Position numbers and translations under genes: made by a program. Under the pieces are notes generated by a model. It made no database searches. It saw only the letters and a list, made by a program, of their open reading frames with translations, and had not been told where the DNA came from. 64,000 bases of DNA, taken from NCBI RefSeq assembly GCF_014201195.1, contig NZ_JACHDS010000001.1, positions 5,208,001-5,272,000 of the forward strand, in the 5' to 3' direction. The DNA is from Nocardiopsis mwathae. GTDB lineage: Bacteria; Actinomycetota; Actinomycetes; Streptosporangiales; Streptosporangiaceae. This document shows positions 26,399-34,316 of the stretch, piece after piece (position 1 is the first letter of the stretch; each line of letters opens with the position of its first letter).

Positions 26399-27076
26399 TC
26401 AGCGCGCGACGTTGTGCGTCTTGAGCGCGGCCTCGACGTAGTTGAGCACATGGTCGCTGAGCATCCGCCCCACGTTGGGGTCGCGGCGGCGGAACGCCTC
26501 GGTGATCTGGGCATGGTCGGCGGCCTTCGCGTGCAGCTCCATATTGAGCCACCGGACCGAAAGCGCGGTCCACACCTCGACGCCCAGTGACTCCCAGGTG
26601 TGCGACAGCACGCTGTTGTCCGCGGCCCGGACGATGACCCGGTGGAACTCCACACTGTGTCTGACCTGCTCGTCCACGTCGCCGCTGGCGGTCGCGCGGT
26701 TCAGGGCCTCGACTTCGCGCTCCAGCGGCCGGGGGTCCTCGGCCAGGCGGGGGGCCGCCAGTTCGGCCGCCACGAGTTCGAGACCGGCCCGGACGGGATA
26801 GATCTCAGCCATGTCGGCGACACCGAAGTCGCGTACGCGCGCCCCCTTGTTCGGCACGGACTCGATCAGCCGCAGCGTCTCCAGCTCGCGCAGTGCCTCG
26901 CGCACCGGTGCCTGGCTCACGTTGAGCTCGGCGGCGATGCGCCGTTCGACGATGCGTTCCCCCGGCTGCCAGCGCCCGGACAGCAGCCCGTCGACGAGGA
27001 AGCGACGGATCTGCTCCCGCAGCGGGTTGCGAGCCAAGCGGGACTCCACGTCCGACCGCTCGGGGAGGTCGACCAT
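26399..27076 (-). CDS. GntR family regulator, FCD (FadR/PdhR-like) subfamily
   Basis: A 225-residue regulator. The winged helix reads NPLREQIRRFLVDGLLSGRW ... AELNVSQAPVREALRELETL. The C-terminal FCD domain has the metal/ligand-binding His pattern (SVEFHRVIVRAADNSVL; MELHAKAADHAQITEAF). FCD regulators commonly sense carboxylates; E. coli PdhR of this subfamily senses pyruvate and controls pdh. The gene lies upstream of pdhA in the same direction. The ATG at 27076 has AAAGG at 6 nt. A role in pdh control is inferred from context only. Confidence 0.88.
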   Translation of the reverse strand: MVDLPERSDVESRLARNPLREQIRRFLVDGLLSGRWQPGERIVERRIAAELNVSQAPVREALRELETLRLIESVPNKGARVRDFGVADMAEIYPVRAGLELVAAELAAPRLAEDPRPLEREVEALNRATASGDVDEQVRHSVEFHRVIVRAADNSVLSHTWESLGVEVWTALSVRWLNMELHAKAADHAQITEAFRRRDPNVGRMLSDHVLNYVEAALKTHNVAR

Positions 27077-27614
27077 CAACGGCCTTTCTGCTTCTGCGCC
27101 GGTGCGCGCGGCGCGCTGGTGTGCGGAGGCTCGTTACGAAGAGTGCCACATCGCGGCGCCGAACCTGCCTGTGGCCGACGTCACCTAACGGATAACTCAC
27201 ATTCGGGCGGCATCCCGGTGAACGTCCGCTGTTCAGGCCCTGAGCAGTGGGTGAATCGCCCAATGGGGCGGAGGAGAAGGCATGGGCCGGTCGTGTCGGC
27301 TGTTCCGGCAGGGCGCTATGCTCACCTGTCGGAAATGTTCAGCTAAACAGCTGGGTAACGTTAGCCGGTTTCCCCGGCGGACACCCTCGGCGGTTCGCGA
27401 GCCTTCGATCGGCAGAGCCGTCCCCAGCGTCAGACGCACAACCTCGACCGACCTCGACAACCTCGACACGGACACCCCCGGCCGTGCGGGCGCCGTGCAC
27501 CCAGTGCCCCCGCCCCCGCGACTACCGACCCCTGTCCCAGCGGCGAGCCCGTTCCCCTACGCACACCCGTGCCGCAGGCCAGCCCACAATTACGTGAGAC
27601 AGCACTGAGCACAC
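27077..27614. other. 538-bp intergenic region, no convincing gene
   Basis: The region separates the GntR and PAP2 genes, which diverge, and probably carries both promoters. It has AT-richer patches near 27335-27360 (TTCAGCTAAACAGCTGGGTAAC region) and a short CGACCTCGACA direct repeat near 27450. Short open frames exist on both strands but lack a ribosome site with matching codon bias. Confidence 0.5.
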
Positions 27615-28508
27615 ATGATGCATACATCGCGGATCCGGACGAAGCCGCCGCACAGGGCGGGCCATTCGGTCCCCTCCAAAGATAGAGCCAAACGGGCCCT
27701 GCGCGCGGCGCCCCGAATCTCCCTGAGGACGTCGGGGAAGTCCCCGGCACCCCAGGTGACCTGGCCAAGCGTGAGTGAGATCGCGTGGGGTCTGGCCTCG
27801 GACAAGACCGCGATCATTCTGGCAGTGGCGTTGATCACCATGACGGTGCTCTCGGCGGGGCCTCTGCACCCCATCGACAACTTCGTCAACACGGCCCCCC
27901 GCCCCTACTGGGACGAGCTGCGGCTCTTCCTCATCCTGTGGCCCGACACGGTGGCCTCGCGTGCCGTGGCGCTGCCCGTGCTCACCGCGACCGCACTCCA
28001 GCTGGCCTACTGGCACCGCTCCTGGCGTCCGATCGTGCTGGGCGTGGGCGGGGTTTTCGGGATGATCTGCCTGGTCGCCTCCATGAAACTGCTCCTGGCG
28101 CGCAACCACCCGCGGACGTACGACCCCTCGTTCTTCGGTGACCAGGGCGGCGTCTCCTTCCCCTCAGGGCACGGTGCCAACGCCATCCTCATCTACGGGC
28201 TGGTGCTGTTCCTGATCATCCGCTACCGCGCGGTGCGCCCGCACATCGCGCGTCGCCTGGGCTACTGCATCGTCGGCATCGCGATCCTGCAGTCGGCCGT
28301 CTCGGCCTACCTGCACTTCCACTGGTTCACCGACCTGGTCACCGGCATGATCGCCGGCGGCTTCGCACTGGCGCTGACCATCCGCCTGGACCGGATGATC
28401 CCCGAGGGGCGCACCGCCACCTGGTGGCCCTGGTACGGCCGCACCCTGTGGACCGGCGAGGAGCGCCCACCCCGCGATCGGGAGGAGTACGCGGCCGGAC
28501 GGGACTGA
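27615..28508 (+). CDS. PAP2 family membrane phosphatase
   Basis: A 297-residue integral membrane protein with a basic cytoplasmic N-terminus (about 55 residues) and about five to six hydrophobic segments. The three acid-phosphatase motifs are present: KLLLARNHPR (motif 1, near KX6RP), PSGHGANAIL (motif 2, PSGH) and a motif 3 close to SRX5HX3D, read here as SAYLHFHWFTDLV, with Ser-Ala in place of Ser-Arg. It probably dephosphorylates phosphatidic acid or undecaprenyl pyrophosphate at the outer face. The start may be the first or second of two adjacent ATGs. The stop codon lies in a 15-bp tandem duplication (28495-28524). Confidence 0.85.
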   Translation: MMHTSRIRTKPPHRAGHSVPSKDRAKRALRAAPRISLRTSGKSPAPQVTWPSVSEIAWGLASDKTAIILAVALITMTVLSAGPLHPIDNFVNTAPRPYWDELRLFLILWPDTVASRAVALPVLTATALQLAYWHRSWRPIVLGVGGVFGMICLVASMKLLLARNHPRTYDPSFFGDQGGVSFPSGHGANAILIYGLVLFLIIRYRAVRPHIARRLGYCIVGIAILQSAVSAYLHFHWFTDLVTGMIAGGFALALTIRLDRMIPEGRTATWWPWYGRTLWTGEERPPRDREEYAAGRD

Positions 28509-28682
28509 GCCGGACGGGACTGAGCCGGGCGGGGCGGGCCGCCATGAGCGCGGCCATGCCGGGCCGCCCGCCGCGTCTCCGGCTACAGTGCGTCCCAGGG
28601 GGGACGCCCGCGCAGCGCGGTTGCACGCCGAGCAGGCGGGCCGACCCCGCCCGTCGACCATGCGGACAGCGAAGGACCGCCG

Positions 28683-29141
28683 GTGAACCACCCAGACCAG
28701 CAGCAGGAGCAGGCGCGCCCCGCGGAAGGGGCGGCACAGCGCCCGCCCGCCGACGAGCGTCCGCTGCCGCCGGGGCCGCCGACCACGCGCGTGGACCGCT
28801 GGCTGTGGGCGGTGCGGCTGCTCAAGACGCGTGCGGAGGCCGCGCAGGCGTGCCGGGGCGGCCACGTCCGGGTCAACGACAAGCCGGCCAAGCCCGCCGC
28901 GGGCGTGCGCGTCGGTGACACCATCCGGCTGCGCGCGCACGGCATGACCCGGATCGTCGAGGTCACCCACATCCTGGAGAAGCGCGTCGGTGCGCCGGTC
29001 GCGGTGCGCTGCTACACCGACCACACCCCGCCACCACCCCCGGAGGCCTCGGTGCCGGTCGCCCGCCGCGACCGCGGAGCCGGCCGGCCGACCAAGCGCG
29101 ACCGCCGCATGCTCACCCGCCTGCGCGGCGAGGAGAAGTAG
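28683..29141 (+). CDS. S4-domain RNA-binding protein (Hsp15-like)
   Basis: A 152-residue protein. After a Gln/Pro-rich N-terminal tail of about 35 residues, the S4 fold is clear: TRVDRWLWAVRLLKTRAEAA, GGHVRVNDKPAKPAAGVRVGD, TIRLRAHGMTRIVEV. The C-terminal tail is strongly basic (KRDRRMLTRLRGEEK). Hsp15-type proteins bind 50S subunits carrying stalled nascent chains; the function here is inferred from the fold. GTG start at 28683. Confidence 0.85.
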   Translation: MNHPDQQQEQARPAEGAAQRPPADERPLPPGPPTTRVDRWLWAVRLLKTRAEAAQACRGGHVRVNDKPAKPAAGVRVGDTIRLRAHGMTRIVEVTHILEKRVGAPVAVRCYTDHTPPPPPEASVPVARRDRGAGRPTKRDRRMLTRLRGEEK

Positions 29142-29422
29142 TCGGCTCCCGCCGTACGCGCCAATTCATGGGATGAAAAATAGTCCCCCCAGGGTTACCG
29201 ATTCCCTACGCGGGGTGATTTTTCGGGGCGTTTCAGGGTCTTCGATGCATGAATGCGCAGAACAGCTCTGGTTAGCGGCTGCCATTCGCGGTGAATGTAA
29301 TATAAGCCGCGAATCCTAAATTCGGCATTTGCGGCGGGGGCTCGTGGACAGGGGCGTCGCCGTGCTGCGGTGAACGGGGATGTGCGGGGCGGCGTCCCCG
29401 ACCGGCGATGAAAGGTCTGCGA
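29142..29422 (+). promoter_or_regulatory. AT-richer promoter region before the response regulator
   Basis: This 281-bp gap is clearly lower in GC than its neighbours, with runs such as ATGAAAAATAG near 29172 and GTAATATAAG near 29296. CATTCGCGGTGAATG (29283-29297) is an inverted repeat with 6-bp arms and a 3-bp spacer (CATTCG/GTGAATG region). It probably carries the promoter of the response regulator at the left edge of the metabolite cluster. Confidence 0.45.
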
Positions 29423-30028
29423 ATGATCCGTGTGATCCTCGCCGAGGACATGCACATGGTGCGCGGTGCCCTCGTCTCGCTTCTCGGACTGGAGGACGAC
29501 ATCGAGGTGGTCGCGGACATCGTCTCCGGCGACGAGATCCTGCCGACCGTGCTCCGCCACCGGCCGGATGTCGCCATCATCGACATCGACCTGCCTGGCA
29601 AGGACGGTCTGACCGCCGCCGCCGAAGTGCACGCCGAGGCCCCCGAGACCCGCACCCTCATCCTGACCAGTCTGGGGCGGCCGGGCACCCTGCGCCGGGC
29701 GTTGGCCGCGAAGGCCGGGGGGTTCATCCTCAAGGACGCCCCGCCCAACGAGCTCGCCGAGGCCGTCCGCGGGGTCGCCGCCGGCCGCCGCGTCGTCGAC
29801 GGCCAGCTGGCCCTCGCCGCCTTCGACAGCGAGGACTGCCCGCTCACCGCCCGCGAGATCGAGGTGCTGCGGCTGGCCGCCGGCGGGGCCGACGTCGTCG
29901 ACATCGCCGGGCGGCTCTTCCTCACCGCGGGGACCGTCCGCAACTACCTGACGGCCGCGACCACCAAGCTCAACGCGCGCAACCGCGTCGACGCCGTCCG
30001 GATCGCCACCGAGGCCGGCTGGCTCTGA
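29423..30028 (+). CDS. NarL/LuxR-family two-component response regulator
   Basis: A 201-residue regulator. Receiver domain: acidic pair in VILAEDMHMVRGAL, phospho-acceptor Asp in VAIIDIDLPGKDGL, Thr/Ser in TLILTSLGRPG, Lys in GGFILKDAPP. LuxR-type HTH: LTAREIEVLRLAAGG, AGRLFLTAGTVRNYL. The ATG at 29423 has AAAGG at 7 nt; an upstream ATG at 29408 lacks one. No kinase gene is adjacent. The only matching DesK-type kinase in the window is at 36239-37432, on the other side of the RiPP genes, so the pair may be split. Confidence 0.9.
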   Translation: MIRVILAEDMHMVRGALVSLLGLEDDIEVVADIVSGDEILPTVLRHRPDVAIIDIDLPGKDGLTAAAEVHAEAPETRTLILTSLGRPGTLRRALAAKAGGFILKDAPPNELAEAVRGVAAGRRVVDGQLALAAFDSEDCPLTAREIEVLRLAAGGADVVDIAGRLFLTAGTVRNYLTAATTKLNARNRVDAVRIATEAGWL

Positions 30029-30043
30029 CGCCCGTGGTGGTGT

Positions 30044-31411
30044 TCAGCCACCCGCGCCGAACTCGCCGACGCTGACCTCGGCCAGCCCGTCGATCCCCAG
30101 CGCGCGGGCTGCGACCTCGATGTCTCCGGTGACGGGGGTCGAGGCGACCAGCCCCAGCGACGCCGCGGCCTGCCGCAGCCGCTCCTGCATCGCCCCGGTC
30201 ACCAGCAGTACCGCCGCGTATCCGGACCCGTCGAGGGTGCGCGCCAGCTCGGAAACCTCGGCGGTGATCGTGATCAGCACCGACACGCTCCGGTCCGCCC
30301 CCGCCGCGATCCGCGCGCCGTCCAGCAGTTCCCGGAGGTCGGCCTCCTTCGCGCCGAGGGGGACCAGCGTGTGCTTCTCGGGTGCGTACCGGTAGACCCC
30401 GCACGGCACGTCCGGGCTGTCGGCGACGGTGACGTAGAGACGGATGCCCGGAACGGGGCCGGAGCCTGCGGGGCCCACCCGGTGGGGCGCGCAGGTCGCC
30501 CGCGACAGCAGTTCACCCAGTTCACCGGCGCTGACGGGTCGGTGGCCGCGCGCGGCCACCGACCGGTCCCGAGCCGTGCCCGGCTCGCGGGGCAGTGGCA
30601 GCGGCGGCCCGGCGCCGCGGGGAGCCGCCGTCGCCCCCGCGCGCAGCGTGCCCAATGCAGCCCCGTTGCGGCCGAACCGGCTGCGGGTGTGGAACAGCAG
30701 GTCGTGGTGGGTCCAGGCGGCCAGCCGGGGGTCGAGGTCCTCCTGTGCCCTCCCCAACCCGGACACCGGGTCATGCTCGACGCCCACCGCCATTCCGGCC
30801 CCCGCCAGGTAGGCGGTGATCTCGGCGACCAGGCAGGGCGGGAGGTCGTTCAGGGCTGCGGCCATGTCGGTGACGGTGGTGGTGCCGCCCAGCTCGCCGA
30901 GCACCCGCACGGCCGGGGCCCGGTGCAGCACGACCAAGTGGAGCGAGAGCGGCGACTCCACGACCAGGCGCCCGTCGTGCGCGCGGACGGCGGCGAAGCG
31001 GGACAGCCGCACCGGCCGGTCTCGCCGCGCCGCGGACGGCGCGTAGGCGAACTCCGCCCGGCGCGCCACCGGCTCGGCCGACAGCACCGGCCCGGACTCG
31101 GAGTCGACGCCGAGGGAGTGCACCACACACCCGCCGAGCCGGTCCAGGACGCGCCTCAGCTCGGCGCGGTCGGCCGTCTCCGCCCCGCACAGCACGTTGT
31201 CGGCGTCGACCGGGCCCAGGGTCATCCGGCGCAGCAGCTCCCGCACCGCCGCCCCGGGATGTCCCAGCCCGACCTCCCCCCACCGCGTTACCGCCGTGAC
31301 GGATCCCCCCGCACCGTCCTCGATCAGGGTGTCCTCCAGCAGCGCGCGCAGCCGGCGCACGCGGATGGGGCGGTCGGGATGGGGGGTGTCGGCCCTGGGG
31401 CACATCATCAT
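30044..31411 (-). CDS. SagB/ThcOx-type FMN dehydrogenase (azoline oxidase)
   Basis: A 455-residue protein of the SagB/McbC-like nitroreductase family, whose members use FMN to oxidise azolines to azoles in thiazole/oxazole-modified peptides. The oxidase domain occupies about residues 255-455, with LLFHTRSRFGRNGAALG leading into it, RLYVTVADSPDVPCGVYRYA, and AAVLLVTGAMQERLRQAAASLGL. The N-terminal 230 residues resemble the extra domain of the longer actinobacterial members. It lies 64 nt after the YcaO gene in the same direction. The start is uncertain among three consecutive ATGs (31411 first) or an upstream GTG at 31441. Confidence 0.82.
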   Translation of the reverse strand: MMMCPRADTPHPDRPIRVRRLRALLEDTLIEDGAGGSVTAVTRWGEVGLGHPGAAVRELLRRMTLGPVDADNVLCGAETADRAELRRVLDRLGGCVVHSLGVDSESGPVLSAEPVARRAEFAYAPSAARRDRPVRLSRFAAVRAHDGRLVVESPLSLHLVVLHRAPAVRVLGELGGTTTVTDMAAALNDLPPCLVAEITAYLAGAGMAVGVEHDPVSGLGRAQEDLDPRLAAWTHHDLLFHTRSRFGRNGAALGTLRAGATAAPRGAGPPLPLPREPGTARDRSVAARGHRPVSAGELGELLSRATCAPHRVGPAGSGPVPGIRLYVTVADSPDVPCGVYRYAPEKHTLVPLGAKEADLRELLDGARIAAGADRSVSVLITITAEVSELARTLDGSGYAAVLLVTGAMQERLRQAAASLGLVASTPVTGDIEVAARALGIDGLAEVSVGEFGAGG

Positions 31412-31475
31412 CGCCACGCGTTCTCGTCCACGGGTCGTCACAGGTAGCGGGGGTCGTCGCGGGAGACAGGAGTCA

Positions 31476-33782
31476 TCACAGGAAGAGCGGGTAGGGGTTG
31501 AGATCCGCGTAGGGGGTGGGGGACGGTACACGGCCCAGGGCGACCGGGACGTCGAAGAGTCTCCCCGGTGCGAACCGCGCCCAGAAGCCGCGCAGGCCGG
31601 GGACCACGACCTTCACCACCGGAAGGCCGACGTCGGGCCGCGTCTGGTCCAGCACCAGCATCTCCAGGTCGCGTTCGGCCAACAGGTCGCGCAGCGCGGC
31701 GACGTCGTCGGCCAGGTCGGGCCGGTCGGCGTAACGGTAGTCGCCCGGCCCCAGCGGCCGGTGGGTGGGGTCCGGCAGTAGATAGGGCTGGCCGGCGACG
31801 TCGGCCTCGTTCCACCAGCGTGCGGCGTCGGGGTCGTCCCAGCGGTGGGTGCCGTCGAGGACGGCCGGCATGAGCTGGTTCAACTCCGCGACGGCCCGGT
31901 GTACGGCCACCCGTGGGTCGAAGTGCGCCCCGAAGCCGAGCATGACGTCCTCGCGCGGGTGGCCGGTGCGGCGCGAGACCGCCACCATTACAGGGACCCC
32001 GAGGTCGGAGGTGATGTCCAGGACCCACATCTCGCGGCCGATCCCGGCGTGGACGCCGTACATCCGGTCGAGCCAGGGGTCGCCGAACGCCGCCGTGTCC
32101 ACGCCCGGCCGGCGGGTGCGGTTGTACCACCAGATCGCCGCCGCGTCCCGCTCGATCAGTTCCAGGGTGCCCTGGACGATCGCGTCCTCCAGGCTGCTCC
32201 CGGCGGCGTTGCCGTTGGAGTCCGCGAGCACCGGGACCCGGTCGGGCTCGCCGGGGGCGTTGAAGTACAGCATCGCGGTCGGCATCAGCCGGTGCCGCTT
32301 CTCGGTCAGTGACCACACCGGTGTCCAGTCCATGACGGCGTCGTCGTCGAACGGGTCGCAGACCTGCTGGAACGCCGAGTGCTCGGCGTTCCACCGCTTC
32401 CGGTCGGCGTACTGGCGGGGGTCGAACAGCTGGCAGGTGTCGGGGTGCACCGCGGTGTCGGACAGTTCCGTGTAGCTGCCGTGGACGCGCTCCTCGTCAC
32501 CCTGGAAGAAGCCGCTGTGCCGCTCCAGCGCCTCGCACAGCGCGCTCACCCGGGCGTACAGCGGGGTGGTGCCCTTGCCGCCGTTCTCTGCGCGCAGCAT
32601 GGCGCGCAGGCCGACCAGATCGGTGCGCCCGGCGGCGAGGTTGGGCCCGCTGCGGAAGGAGTTGAACTCCGCCGGTCCCCGCGGGTCCTGCCGGATCGCC
32701 TTGACGATACCGGTGACCGGGCTGATGAGGTGCCCGAAGTCGTCGAGGACCTGCTGGGGTGTGCGGGCGCGGTGCCCGCCGCCGGTGTCGGGGGTCTTGC
32801 GGCGCGGCGCGACCACGACCGGGCGCCGCGCCTGCTCCCGTATCAGGGTCGGGTCGCCGCACGAGGGGCATTGAGGGCGGGCGCGCAGCTCATGGCTCCG
32901 GCTGTCCAGGGTGAGGCTGTCGAGCGTCCACACCGCCCGCTGCTCCGCACCGCGGTACCCCGCCAGCCACTTGGCGGCCTCCAAGCCGACCGTGCCCATG
33001 GCGGTGGCCGTGAGGGCGGGGACGGTGACGGCGGGACGTGGCGCCGGGCCGGAGCGGCCCAGCGCGGTCTGGGCGTGCAGCTCGCCCTGGCGCTGGCCCC
33101 ACAACCGGTGGGCCAGGCAGTGCCAGCAGGCGCCCGCGGCCTGCGGGTCGAACACCGGCCCGACCCACACCTGGGTGCCCTGCGGCTTGGCCAGCAGCCA
33201 GGGGCGCTGCGCTGCGCGGTGCGCGGCGTCGATCTCGGCCAGCCCGGAGGCGAGGTAGTCGGGGCACAGCACGATGGACATGGCCGCGGCCGGGGCCAGG
33301 TCGGGGTAGTCGCCGGGGGCGTGCACGGTGTGGGCGGCCACCGTCAGCCCGGCCTGGCGCAGCGCGGCCAGAGCGGCGTCCCCTTCGATGTCGCCGATGG
33401 TCAGCAGGTGCAGGCCGGGCGCGGCCCCGCTGTCGAGGGACGTGGCCGGATCGAGCCCCGCGGCCTCCCAATAGGCGGCCGCGGGGGTGGGGGTCGCGGG
33501 TGCGCCGGGGGCGCGCACGGTGAGCAGGCCGACCGCGGCCAGGCGGGAGACCATGGCGGCGACCCGCTCGGGGGCCAGCCCGGCGGGGGCCTCCTCGACC
33601 AGGCCGGCCAGGTCGCGGGTGCCGTCCAGCAGCGGCGCCAGCGCCTCCATGTAGGGGCCCTGGAGCGCGGTGACCCCGCGCTCGGAGAAGACGTAGACGG
33701 CGTCGTCCTCGACGACGTCGACGCGCAGCCCCGCCTTGAATCCGATGAGTCCGCGGTCGGTGCCGGTGGAGGTCGCGTCCAC
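31476..33782 (-). CDS. fused leader-peptide-binding E1-like/YcaO cyclodehydratase (TOMM)
   Basis: A 768-residue fusion. Residues about 12-92 form a winged-helix leader-recognition domain (GFKAGLRVDVVEDDAVYVFS). Residues about 120-315 form a ThiF/E1-like domain with two CxxC zinc motifs (C219/C222 and C305/C308). Residues about 395-768 form the YcaO domain with ATP motifs SALCEALERHSG and QGTLELIERDAAAIWWYN. The C-terminus reads LNPYPLFL, a variant of the PxPxP end found in azoline-forming YcaOs. It would cyclise Cys/Ser/Thr of a precursor to azolines using ATP. The GTG at 33782 shares bases with the stop of the precursor-like gene; an alternative GTG start is at 33893. Confidence 0.9.
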   Translation of the reverse strand: MDATSTGTDRGLIGFKAGLRVDVVEDDAVYVFSERGVTALQGPYMEALAPLLDGTRDLAGLVEEAPAGLAPERVAAMVSRLAAVGLLTVRAPGAPATPTPAAAYWEAAGLDPATSLDSGAAPGLHLLTIGDIEGDAALAALRQAGLTVAAHTVHAPGDYPDLAPAAAMSIVLCPDYLASGLAEIDAAHRAAQRPWLLAKPQGTQVWVGPVFDPQAAGACWHCLAHRLWGQRQGELHAQTALGRSGPAPRPAVTVPALTATAMGTVGLEAAKWLAGYRGAEQRAVWTLDSLTLDSRSHELRARPQCPSCGDPTLIREQARRPVVVAPRRKTPDTGGGHRARTPQQVLDDFGHLISPVTGIVKAIRQDPRGPAEFNSFRSGPNLAAGRTDLVGLRAMLRAENGGKGTTPLYARVSALCEALERHSGFFQGDEERVHGSYTELSDTAVHPDTCQLFDPRQYADRKRWNAEHSAFQQVCDPFDDDAVMDWTPVWSLTEKRHRLMPTAMLYFNAPGEPDRVPVLADSNGNAAGSSLEDAIVQGTLELIERDAAAIWWYNRTRRPGVDTAAFGDPWLDRMYGVHAGIGREMWVLDITSDLGVPVMVAVSRRTGHPREDVMLGFGAHFDPRVAVHRAVAELNQLMPAVLDGTHRWDDPDAARWWNEADVAGQPYLLPDPTHRPLGPGDYRYADRPDLADDVAALRDLLAERDLEMLVLDQTRPDVGLPVVKVVVPGLRGFWARFAPGRLFDVPVALGRVPSPTPYADLNPYPLFL

Positions 33783-34042
33783 TAGGCCACCGCCCCTGCG
33801 CTCGCGAAGGCGCTGTGGGACGGGCGGTGCGGTCCTGTTCGGGCGCGGCGGGGCGCGGGGAGCGCGGTCGGAGTCGAGAGCCGACGCCAGCACATGGTCG
33901 TGGGAGAGACGGTCGCGTTCTCCGGGTTGGTCCAGCCGTCGAACTCGTCGATGGTCAGATCGGTCTCGAAGTCAGCCCGGACGGCGCCAGCCTCCGGCAC
34001 GGCGTGGGGCGGCCGCACTGCGTCCTCAGTCAAGGTGATCAT
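33782..34042 (-). CDS. candidate RiPP precursor peptide
   Basis: An 86-residue protein with a very strong ribosome site (AAAAGGAGA, 7 nt before ATG 34042). The first 42 residues are acidic and leader-like (EAGAVRADFETDLTIDEFDG). They are followed by a segment rich in residues that can be cyclised, ENATVSPTTMCW, with the only Cys at 51. The last 34 residues are Arg/Pro/Ala-rich (RRLSTPTALPAPRRARTG...) and could be a follower or later-cleaved tail. The gene directly precedes the YcaO gene and is coupled to it by overlapping stop and start. I do not recognise the family. The true core, and whether the tail is native or due to a frameshift, are open. Confidence 0.6.
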   Translation of the reverse strand: MITLTEDAVRPPHAVPEAGAVRADFETDLTIDEFDGWTNPENATVSPTTMCWRRLSTPTALPAPRRARTGPHRPSHSAFASAGAVA

Positions 34043-34316
34043 GGAAATCTCCTTTTCCCGACTGCTCGGCGTCGAAGTCGCCGCCATTCTTCTGCAGCGG
34101 GGGTGATCATTTGCAGTGCAGCCCTCACACATCGCCGTATGTGTTCCTCATATGCGGACCCCGTGAATTCCACTGGTCGCTCATGACCTGCCCACTTCCC
34201 CGCGTGCTGCGCTGTTTGGGAGAGTTGGTCGACCGTGGACAAGGCCCGGCTGGGCCGTTCCCTTACGACCCGGATCGGAATTCGAAATCGTCCCATGACC
34301 AGATTCTGGAGTAGCC
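34043..34316. promoter_or_regulatory. divergent promoter region of the RiPP operon and SARP gene
   Basis: A 274-bp gap between the leftward precursor-YcaO-SagB genes and the rightward SARP gene. It is AT-richer near 34100-34165 than the flanking genes. I found no clear direct heptamer repeats of the SARP-binding type by eye. It should carry both promoters. Confidence 0.5.

Noticed and set aside
27233-27614. Short genes on either strand between the GntR and PAP2 genes
   Set aside because: Codon bias and ribosome sites are inconsistent, and sequences are low-complexity without motifs.
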